From: Patescibacteria group bacterium
GTDB taxonomy: Bacteria > Patescibacteriota > Minisyncoccia > Phycocordibacterales > GWA1-40-21
Direction: 5' to 3'
DNA: 34,048 nucleotides
NCBI GenBank assembly: GCA_018968925.1
Contig: JAGWZI010000007.1
Span: 1 to 34,048 of the forward strand
In this document: piece after piece, positions 22,102-28,116 of the stretch
Layout: every line of letters starts with the position of its first letter
Position numbering within the stretch: the stretch's first letter is position 1
Made by a program: the position numbers and the translations under genes
Notes under the pieces: generated by a model
What the model was told of the DNA's origin: nothing
The model's database searches: none
Seen by the model: the letters and a program-made list of their open reading frames with translations, nothing else

Positions 22102-23334
22102 ATGTCGAGACGCACCGCCATTATTGCCATCATAGCCGTAGCGATCCTCATCATCGGGGGACTGTATCTTTGGTATTCCGGCTCGAGCGGGAACAAACAG
22201 GCGTCGGCAACGGCGACATCGACGGCGAATCCGTTCGGTGCCGCGCCGGGGAACGCCGCGGGAACGGGCGCGAACAACGCGGGCATAAGCGGAGGAAATG
22301 CCGGAACCGCAAAAGGAAGGCTCGTCGAACTTTCCGCGAATCCGACGTCCGGCTCGGTCTTCTTCGCGACATCGAGCAACCAGGACGTTCTCGAATACGT
22401 CGACCGGGCCACCGGCAACGTGTATCAGTACGTCGCACAAACGCGGACCGGACAGCCGGTACGCCTGACGAACACGACCATACCCAAAATCCAGCAAACG
22501 GTCTGGTCGGCCGCCGGCCAGAGCGCCATCTACCGATATTTGAACGACGCCGGCGAGATCGTCAGTTTTTCGGGAACGATGCAGTTCGCTTCGTCGAGCG
22601 GCGGACTCGGATCGATCGGCGGCGTATTTCTTGTCCGGAATCTTGTTTCGCTTGCGGCCGACCCGGCAGGGAAACAGGTGTTCGGCATTCTTGAAAAAGA
22701 CGACGGTTCGGGCAGTTACGGCATTGTCTCAAACTTCGACGGTACGAAACGCAAGGAGATCGTCGCTTCGCCCGTTTCTTTCTGGAACGTCGCCTGGCCG
22801 GCGGAAAACACGATCACCATGACGACGAAGCCTGCGTCCGAAGAATACGGCTATCTGTACTTCCTCAATCCGCAGACATCCGCATTCACGAGGATCCTCG
22901 GCGGCATCGCCGGCCTTTCGACCCGTGTGAACAGCGACGCGAGCAAGGTCGCCTATTCGGCAAGTGCGAACGGTTCGGTCGAACTTTCCATCTACACCGT
23001 TGCGAACGGCACGATGCAAGATACCGGCCTCGCAACGCTCGCCGACAAATGCGTGTGGAGCGCGAAGAGCAAGAATATTTTGTATTGCGCCGTACCGCAG
23101 ATAATCGCCTCGGATTCGTATCCGGATGCGTGGTACCAGGGCACGGAGAGTTTTTCCGACAATATCTGGACAATCGACACGGACACCGGCGCGACGACCG
23201 AACTGTATCAGATAGGCAAAAATGAAAATGCGAGCATTGATGCGATGAACCTGGTGGTCAGCCCCGACGGAAACTATCTCGCCTTCCAGAACAAGAACGA
23301 TCTCAGCGAGTGGGTCCTCGATATCAACCAATAG
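22102..23334 (+). CDS. Membrane-anchored beta-propeller-like protein of unknown function
   Basis: A 410-residue protein with an N-terminal signal anchor (about 5-24, AIIAIIAVAILIIGGLYLWY) and a Gly/Ala/Asn-rich linker to about 75. It then has a long beta-rich extracytoplasmic region. Repeating pieces such as VFFATSSNQDVLEYVDRATG, VAYSASANGSVELSIYTVAN and VVSPDGNYLAFQNKN look like TolB/PD40-type propeller blades. It is the last plus-strand gene of the cluster, 4 nt after the pilin-like gene. Its stop codon directly abuts the stop of the convergent jag gene, so no terminator spacer is present. It may be a scaffold or ligand-binding subunit, which is inferred. Confidence 0.82.
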   Translation: MSRRTAIIAIIAVAILIIGGLYLWYSGSSGNKQASATATSTANPFGAAPGNAAGTGANNAGISGGNAGTAKGRLVELSANPTSGSVFFATSSNQDVLEYVDRATGNVYQYVAQTRTGQPVRLTNTTIPKIQQTVWSAAGQSAIYRYLNDAGEIVSFSGTMQFASSSGGLGSIGGVFLVRNLVSLAADPAGKQVFGILEKDDGSGSYGIVSNFDGTKRKEIVASPVSFWNVAWPAENTITMTTKPASEEYGYLYFLNPQTSAFTRILGGIAGLSTRVNSDASKVAYSASANGSVELSIYTVANGTMQDTGLATLADKCVWSAKSKNILYCAVPQIIASDSYPDAWYQGTESFSDNIWTIDTDTGATTELYQIGKNENASIDAMNLVVSPDGNYLAFQNKNDLSEWVLDINQ

Positions 23335-23787
23335 CTATTCGCCGACGTATTTGATGACGACACGGCGGTTCTTGCCTTCGCCGATCGATTCGGTTTTCAC
23401 GCCGGGCGCGCCGGCAAGGGTGCCGTGGACGACGAGCCGTTCGTAGGAGGACATCGGTTCGAGCTCGACGTCCGCGCGCATGCCGCGCGACCGTTCAGCG
23501 AGCATGTTCGCCTTTATTTTGAGTTTATCGATCATGCCGGCCTTGTAGTCGTTCACATCGAGCGAGAATTCAACGTCGCCGTGGGTGCCATTTTTTTCGG
23601 TGATCCGCCGGACAATATGGGAGAGGGCTGAAAGGGTCTCGCCGGCCTCACCGATGAGGACACCCGAGTCTTTCGTCCTGATCACATAGGTCGTACCGAG
23701 TTCGTTCGTCCGCATCTCGACCGAATCGAAACCGACGCCGAGATGGCCGAGAATGTCTTTGATGAGGGTGATGATTTCCTGTTCCAT
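23335..23787 (-). CDS. jag: Jag/KhpB RNA-binding protein (KH and R3H domains)
   Basis: A 150-residue protein that combines a KH domain (about 30-75, TKDSGVLIGEAGETLSALSHIVR) with an R3H domain (about 90-150, LEPMSSYERLVVHGTL, then GVKTESIGEGKNRRVVI). Jag/KhpB proteins bind RNA and influence cell elongation and division. The gene usually lies beside yidC, as here. The N-terminal Jag-N extension found in Firmicutes is missing. It starts 3 nt after the yidC stop and is translated in the same direction, so it is the last gene of the rpmH-side block. Confidence 0.93.
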   Translation of the reverse strand: MEQEIITLIKDILGHLGVGFDSVEMRTNELGTTYVIRTKDSGVLIGEAGETLSALSHIVRRITEKNGTHGDVEFSLDVNDYKAGMIDKLKIKANMLAERSRGMRADVELEPMSSYERLVVHGTLAGAPGVKTESIGEGKNRRVVIKYVGE

Positions 23788-23790
23788 GCC

Positions 23791-24534
23791 TTATTTGTTA
23801 TATGCTGCGACGCCCGGTTGCGGCGCGGCTTTCCGCCTCACGTACATCTCCTGCCCGATGGCGAACAGGCTCGAGGTGATGAGGTAGAGCGAGACGACGA
23901 CGGCAAAATTGCGGGCGATGACGAAGATGATGACCGGCATGACGTATTTCATCTGGGTGTTCATGCTGCGCGACAGTTCGTCAGAAAAATTCGGGGTGCC
24001 GGCGGCTTTCTTCGGCTGTTTCGGCAGCATGAACTGCATCTGGAAGAATTGGGCGACCGCCGCAAGGAGCGCGAACACGGTGCTTTTCGCGGCCACATCG
24101 ACGCCGAAAAGCGTCGAACTCACATGCGCAGGCACGAGCGTGAATGAATACAGGTTCGCATGGTTCACCGCCGGCAATCCGCCGTGCAGAAACATGTAAT
24201 AGAGCGCCATGAGGATGGGGAACTGGATAAGGAGGAGCAGGATGCCGGAGAACGGGTTGATGCCGCGTTCCTGGTAGAGCGCCATGACCTTTTCCGCCTG
24301 CAACTGCTTGTTGTCTTTGTATTTTTCCTTGAGCGCGTTCAGTTCCGGTTCGACCTGCTTCATGGCGAATTGGGTTTTCACCGACTTCTGAGAGAGCGGG
24401 AAAAGAATGACCTTGATGAGGATCGTAAAGAGGATTACCGCCACGCCGACGTTATGGAAGGGGATGACGGCGATAAAAAAAATAAGCGCGTTGTAGAGCG
24501 GCTTGTAGATGAGCGCTTTCAGGATCGCATGCAT
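23791..24534 (-). CDS. yidC: YidC/Oxa1/SpoIIIJ membrane protein insertase
   Basis: A 247-residue insertase that integrates membrane proteins alone or with SecYEG. The core has the expected five-helix pattern: a first helix after LIYKPLYNALIFFIAVIP, then the VILFTILIKVILFPLSQKSV helix carrying the conserved hydrophilic-groove lysine/serine area. A charged hairpin follows (VEPELNALKEKYKDNKQLQ), then three more hydrophobic segments. It lacks the large periplasmic P1 domain of Proteobacteria and is short. Unusually for this locus, yidD is absent from the 31 nt between rnpA and yidC. A TAGAAT lies 6 nt before the start, so yidC can be expressed on its own. Confidence 0.96.
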   Translation of the reverse strand: MHAILKALIYKPLYNALIFFIAVIPFHNVGVAVILFTILIKVILFPLSQKSVKTQFAMKQVEPELNALKEKYKDNKQLQAEKVMALYQERGINPFSGILLLLIQFPILMALYYMFLHGGLPAVNHANLYSFTLVPAHVSSTLFGVDVAAKSTVFALLAAVAQFFQMQFMLPKQPKKAAGTPNFSDELSRSMNTQMKYVMPVIIFVIARNFAVVVSLYLITSSLFAIGQEMYVRRKAAPQPGVAAYNK

Positions 24535-24540
24535 GGAGCC

Positions 24541-24546
24541 ATTCTA
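24541..24546 (-). promoter_or_regulatory. -10 box for yidC
   Basis: On the minus strand TAGAAT ends 6 nt before the ATG at 24534, within the 31-nt rnpA-yidC spacer. Confidence 0.5.
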
Positions 24547-24565
24547 TACGAAAAACGGGGCTTCT

Positions 24566-24901
24566 TCAACGTGCGGCTGAACGAAAAATCGCGCCAACAT
24601 CCTTCTCGATATCGGCGTATGTGGTGACGGCGTCGCTCTTTTTCGCGAAGAAAACCATGGTTTTCTTGAAATCCGGCATGGTTTTAAGCGTTTTTTCCGC
24701 GGCAGCGCTGATCCGGCGCTTGATCCGGTGCCTGCCGACCGACGTTTTTTCCGTCTTTTTCGATACGACGACGGCAAAGAGCGGGGAAATACCGCTCTCA
24801 CGGGAAATTTTCGCGTAGACGAACTCGCCCGGCGCAGTTCTGCCCGTCTTGATCGTTTGTTCTATTTCCGCGCGGCTCGGCCGCTTCCGTTTGGGCATCA
24901 T
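24566..24901 (-). CDS. rnpA: Ribonuclease P protein component
   Basis: A small basic protein (111 residues from the first of two consecutive ATGs, 110 from the second) that assists the RNase P ribozyme in 5' maturation of tRNA. It shows the N-terminal basic start (MPKRKRPSRAEIEQT), FVYAKISRESGISPLFAVVVSKK, and the RNA-binding motif block SVGRHRIKRRISAA, a variant of the family's RNR motif. It lies between rpmH and yidC, as is usual. The first ATG is preferred because it is exactly 6 nt after a TACAAT box, but either is possible. Confidence 0.94.
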   Translation of the reverse strand: MMPKRKRPSRAEIEQTIKTGRTAPGEFVYAKISRESGISPLFAVVVSKKTEKTSVGRHRIKRRISAAAEKTLKTMPDFKKTMVFFAKKSDAVTTYADIEKDVGAIFRSAAR

Positions 24902-24907
24902 GGTGTG

Positions 24908-24913
24908 ATTGTA
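24908..24913 (-). promoter_or_regulatory. -10 box for rnpA
   Basis: On the minus strand TACAAT ends 6 nt before the ATG at 24901. Confidence 0.55.
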
Positions 24914-24932
24914 TCCTACCTGCGGGGACGAG

Positions 24933-24955
24933 AAAAGGAGCTTTCGCTCCTTTTT
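24933..24955. terminator. Hairpin terminator between rpmH and rnpA
   Basis: GGAGC and GCTCC around a 4-nt loop, with A-run and T-run on opposite sides (AAAA and TTTTT). On the minus strand it follows the rpmH stop by about 5 bases and ends in TTTTCTC. It would give rpmH a separate short transcript. Confidence 0.65.
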
Positions 24956-24959
24956 CCAT

Positions 24960-25109
24960 TTACTTCCTGTTTTTGCTGACAACGAGGCGCTTGCGGCCTT
25001 TCTGGCGGCGGCGTTTCAGGGTATTCCTGCCGTACGCGGTCTTCGACCGGACGAGGAATCCGTGGGTCTTTGCGCGCTTGCGCTTGTTCGGCTTGTATGT
25101 GAATGACAT
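24960..25109 (-). CDS. rpmH: 50S ribosomal protein L34
   Basis: A 49-residue, strongly basic protein with the L34 pattern: [20 protein letters not shown], then [20 protein letters not shown]. It is a structural protein of the large subunit. The start ATG at 25109 gives the family N-terminus; longer frames upstream are antisense to dnaA. It is divergent from dnaA and is followed by its own terminator. Confidence 0.97.
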   Translation of the reverse strand: MSFTYKPNKRKRAKTHGFLVRSKTAYGRNTLKRRRQKGRKRLVVSKNRK

Positions 25110-25115
25110 GCGGCG

Positions 25116-25121
25116 AGCATA
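25116..25121 (-). promoter_or_regulatory. -10 box for rpmH
   Basis: On the minus strand TATGCT ends 6 nt before the ATG at 25109; TTTACT lies 17 nt upstream as a possible -35. Confidence 0.5.
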
Positions 25122-25174
25122 CCCCAGAAAAAGAAAAAAGTAAAGTTCACCGGAAAAAATTTTCGGGCATAATA

Positions 25175-25183
25175 TTATCCACA
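25175..25183 (+). promoter_or_regulatory. DnaA box upstream of dnaA
   Basis: Exact TTATCCACA consensus, 76 nt before the dnaA start. It may serve in origin recognition, in dnaA autoregulation, or in both. Confidence 0.7.
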
Positions 25184-25238
25184 CATTGTGCGCAACATGT
25201 GAACAAACGGATCGTTTTTGCGAAAAACCCGCAGAGCA

Positions 25239-25244
25239 TATAAT
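25239..25244 (+). promoter_or_regulatory. -10 box for dnaA
   Basis: TATAAT ends 7 nt before ATG 25252; TTTTTG lies 18 nt upstream. Confidence 0.7.
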
Positions 25245-25251
25245 AACGACC

Positions 25252-26583
25252 ATGATCGAAAACAAAACTCTCTGGAACAACGTCCTTGCCCAGATAGAGC
25301 TTGCCGTCTCCAAAGCGAATTTCAGCATGTGGTTCAAGGATACCCACGTCGTCAAACAGGAGGACGGCACGGTGTATATCGGCGTGCCGAATATCTTCGT
25401 CAAGGATTGGCTCATGAACAAGTACCACAAGGACATCATGCGGAGTTTGCGGGCTTTCGGTGAGAACGTCCGGGGCGCCGAATACGTCGTCTCGAAAGGG
25501 GAAACGAAGCGGCAGGAAAAAGAGGTCCCTAACGCAAACGAATTGCCGCTCGCCGACCTCTACATCAACAAAGAGGACAATCTGAACCCGAAATACACCT
25601 TCAAGACGTTCGTTGTCGGTCCGTTCAACGAGCTTGCCTACGCCGCGTCGCAGGCAATCCTGAAACGCACCGCCGCCTACAATCCGCTCTTCATCTTCGG
25701 CTCGACCGGTCACGGCAAAACACACCTCATCCAGGCGATCGGCAACCAATTCAAGGAGGATTATCCCGAGAAGAAAGTGTACTACCTGTCCTCGGAATCG
25801 TTCGTGAACGATTATTTGAATTCGCTGAACTCGGGCGATATCAACCGGTTCAAGGAGAAATACAAGAAATACGACACGCTCATCATCGACGACATCCAAT
25901 TCCTTTCGGCGAAGAACAAGACGCAGGAGGAATTCTTCCACCTCTTCAACCATTTCCATGAGGCGAACAAACAACTCATCTTCTCGTCCGACAAGCATCC
26001 GAATTTCATCCCCGACCTCGAGGATCGCATCAAGTCGCGCTTCAACGCTGGCATGATCCTTGAGATCGTCAAGCCGGATTTCGAGTCCCGCATCCAGATT
26101 TTCAAGAAAAAATCGTCGCTTGCAAACCTTACCCTTTCGAACGAGATGATCGAATTCCTCGCCTCGTCGATCGAGGGAAATATCCGGGAACTCGAGGGTA
26201 TTCTCAACCTCATCCGCTGCCAGACCGATCTGAAGGGTCGGGAGCTCAACATCAATGAAGTGAAGGATTTGATCAAAAACACCTCGAAACCGAAGAAAAA
26301 CACCTCGGTCACCGACGTGATCCGCATCGTATCCGACTTTTACGGCATTGAGAAGGAGCATATCGCCGAAAAAGGCCGGAAAAAGGAGGTGATCAAACCA
26401 CGGCAGGTGATCATGTACCTGCTGCGGGAGGATTTTGACATATCATTCCCGTCGATCGGCGAGAAAGTCGGTGGCCGGGACCACTCGACGGTCATCCATT
26501 CGTATGAGAAGGTGAAGAACGACCTGAAGACCGATCCGGAGCTTGTTCAGGAAATAGAACGGATACGCTCGATGTTAAAATGA
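25252..26583 (+). CDS. dnaA: Chromosomal replication initiator DnaA
   Basis: A 443-residue AAA+ initiator that melts the origin and loads the replicative helicase. Domain I is at the N-terminus ([20 protein letters not shown]) and the linker is short. The AAA+ domain has Walker A GSTGHGKT (about 151-158), Walker [10 protein letters not shown] and sensor-1 FSSDKHP. The C-terminal DNA-binding domain carries the DnaA signature [16 protein letters not shown]. The ATG at 25252 is chosen because the upstream in-frame start at 25186 precedes the TATAAT and would put the DnaA box inside the gene. Divergent from rpmH; dnaN follows after 176 nt. Confidence 0.98.
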   Translation: MIENKTLWNNVLAQIELAVSKANFSMWFKDTHVVKQEDGTVYIGVPNIFVKDWLMNKYHKDIMRSLRAFGENVRGAEYVVSKGETKRQEKEVPNANELPLADLYINKEDNLNPKYTFKTFVVGPFNELAYAASQAILKRTAAYNPLFIFGSTGHGKTHLIQAIGNQFKEDYPEKKVYYLSSESFVNDYLNSLNSGDINRFKEKYKKYDTLIIDDIQFLSAKNKTQEEFFHLFNHFHEANKQLIFSSDKHPNFIPDLEDRIKSRFNAGMILEIVKPDFESRIQIFKKKSSLANLTLSNEMIEFLASSIEGNIRELEGILNLIRCQTDLKGRELNINEVKDLIKNTSKPKKNTSVTDVIRIVSDFYGIEKEHIAEKGRKKEVIKPRQVIMYLLREDFDISFPSIGEKVGGRDHSTVIHSYEKVKNDLKTDPELVQEIERIRSMLK

Positions 26584-26759
26584 TGGGGAAAAGGTATGTA
26601 CAGACGGTCTGAAAATGTATTGAAAAATTGTGGAGAAGACGGCGGAGAAAAAATTCTCAACAAAACGATACGGTCATGTGAGTTTGAAAAATCAGATGAT
26701 ATCAGAAAAACAAACGATATTCCTTCCAATACACATATCAACAGTATAATAATAAATAT
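26584..26759 (+). other. AT-rich dnaA-dnaN spacer
   Basis: A 176-bp non-coding region much more AT-rich than its surroundings, ending in an AT-only stretch before dnaN. It has a one-mismatch DnaA box (TGTGGAGAA, 26629-26637) but no perfect one. It is a candidate DNA-unwinding part of the origin and also holds the dnaN promoter. Confidence 0.5.
26745..26750 (+). promoter_or_regulatory. -10 box for dnaN
   Basis: TATAAT ends 9 nt before ATG 26760. Confidence 0.65.
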
Positions 26760-27860
26760 ATGAAAATAGAGTGTGTAAAAGAAAAATTCCAGATAGCGGT
26801 TGCTAAAGCGGAAAAAATCACCGGAAAAAATCCGACACTCCCCATCCTTTCCTGCATTCTTTTTGAAACAAAAAACAACAACCTTGTCATAAAAACAACC
26901 AATCTCGATCTCGGATTCGAACTATCTGTCCCGGTGAAGGTCATCGAACCGGGATCGGTCGCGGTTCCCGCCACCATCATATCGAATTTTCTCAATACCA
27001 CCACAAACAACAAAAACATCGTTCTTGAAACGAAGGAAAATGTTTTGAATATCAAGACAGAAAACAACAATGTGAACATCAAGACACTGTCACCAGATGA
27101 TTTTCCGACCATTCCCACCATCCATGACGGTAAAACGAGCAAGATACAATCAAAAGACCTCACCAACGGCATCAAATCGGTCGTCTACAGCGCATCGGTC
27201 TCATCGGTGAAACCGGAACTTGCGAGCGTTTACCTGTATTCCAACGAAGACCAGCTCGTGTTCGTATCGACCGATTCGTTCCGTCTCGCCGAAAAGACGA
27301 TCAAAATGAAAAAACCGGCCCTGGTGCCCGGAATTCTCATTCCGTTCAAGAATGCCGCCGATATCGTCAAGATCATCGACACAGTTGACGAGGAAATCAC
27401 CCTGACGGCGGCAAAAAACCAGATCTCATTCTCATTTTCCGGCGCCTATCTCGTCTCGCGGGCGATCGACGGCGTCTTTCCGGATTACAAACAGATCGTG
27501 CCGAAGGAAGAAAAGACGAAAGTGACGCTCCTCAAACAGGATCTCGCGAATTCGCTCAAAACTTCCGGCATTTTCTCCGACTCATTCAGTCAGATCAACG
27601 TTGCCGCCGAATCAGGCGCAAAATCAATACTCTTGAAAACCCGAAACGCGAATGTGGGCGAAAGCACGGTCACGGTCGACGCGACGGTCGATGGTGAAAG
27701 CATCGCGATCAATTTCAACGAACGGTACATCGCCGACTGCTTGCCGTCGATCGCGTCCGACAGCGTCAACCTTTTCTTCAACGGCGCGAACCGGGCGCTC
27801 GTCATCCGCGGCACGTCCGACAAATCCTTCATGTATCTCGTCATGCCGATGAACCGCTAG
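26760..27860 (+). CDS. dnaN: DNA polymerase III beta sliding clamp
   Basis: A 366-residue processivity clamp; two copies form a ring around DNA and hold polymerase and repair factors. The three repeated clamp domains are evident, starting with KIECVKEKFQIAVAKAEKIT and NPTLPILSCILFE, then VYLYSNEDQLVFVSTDSFRL, and ending with the usual YLVMPMNR. Length is normal. The first roughly 400 bases are AT-rich with many AAA/AAC codons, unlike the GC-rich rest of the gene, which continues the composition of the origin spacer. The next gene starts 1 nt after its stop. Confidence 0.97.
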   Translation: MKIECVKEKFQIAVAKAEKITGKNPTLPILSCILFETKNNNLVIKTTNLDLGFELSVPVKVIEPGSVAVPATIISNFLNTTTNNKNIVLETKENVLNIKTENNNVNIKTLSPDDFPTIPTIHDGKTSKIQSKDLTNGIKSVVYSASVSSVKPELASVYLYSNEDQLVFVSTDSFRLAEKTIKMKKPALVPGILIPFKNAADIVKIIDTVDEEITLTAAKNQISFSFSGAYLVSRAIDGVFPDYKQIVPKEEKTKVTLLKQDLANSLKTSGIFSDSFSQINVAAESGAKSILLKTRNANVGESTVTVDATVDGESIAINFNERYIADCLPSIASDSVNLFFNGANRALVIRGTSDKSFMYLVMPMNR

Positions 27861-27861
27861 T

Positions 27862-28116
27862 ATGTTTGATATCGGCCGCTATCTCGAAAGGTTCAAAAAA
27901 ATTTCGCAATCGCGCGACGCTCTGCGTACCGCGGTGGCGGAAGCGGTGCAAGAGATCTGCAGTATCACAATCAATCCGAAACAGGTGGACGTGCGGGACG
28001 GCAAGGTTGTCATCTCCTGCCGTCCGGCCGTCAAAACGGAAATCTTCCTGAAAAAAGAGAAAATACTCGCCAATCTTTCCGAAAAAACCGGAAAAAAAAT
28101 AACGGATATCCGCTAA
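27862..28116 (+). CDS. DUF721/DciA-like small protein
   Basis: An 84-residue protein that follows dnaN by 1 nt, so the two are coupled. A helical start (FKKISQSRDALRTAVAEAVQ) is followed by a beta-alpha part (VDVRDGKVVISCRPAVKTEI, then FLKKEKILANLSEKTGK, ending KKITDIR). The pattern (a short strand, then a residue set that packs on a helix, then IxxIR) resembles the core of the DUF721 family, which includes the helicase-loading factor DciA. This similarity is by eye and weak. DciA would fit next to dnaA and dnaN. It overlaps the convergent penicillin-binding protein gene by 4 bases at the stops. Confidence 0.75.
   Translation: MFDIGRYLERFKKISQSRDALRTAVAEAVQEICSITINPKQVDVRDGKVVISCRPAVKTEIFLKKEKILANLSEKTGKKITDIR

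Larger units (their letters stand above)
25110..25251. other. rpmH-dnaA divergent spacer, candidate origin region
   Basis: A 142-bp spacer between divergent rpmH and dnaA with an exact DnaA box (TTATCCACA, 25175-25183), an adjacent imperfect palindrome (25183-25200) and both promoters. Gene order matches the usual bacterial oriC neighbourhood. Together with the AT-rich 26584-26759 dnaA-dnaN spacer it is the best origin candidate in view, but one perfect box is few. Confidence 0.5.

Noticed and set aside
25147-26361. 404-codon minus-strand frame opposite dnaA
   Set aside because: It is the mirror of dnaA codons and would run through the origin spacer and DnaA box.
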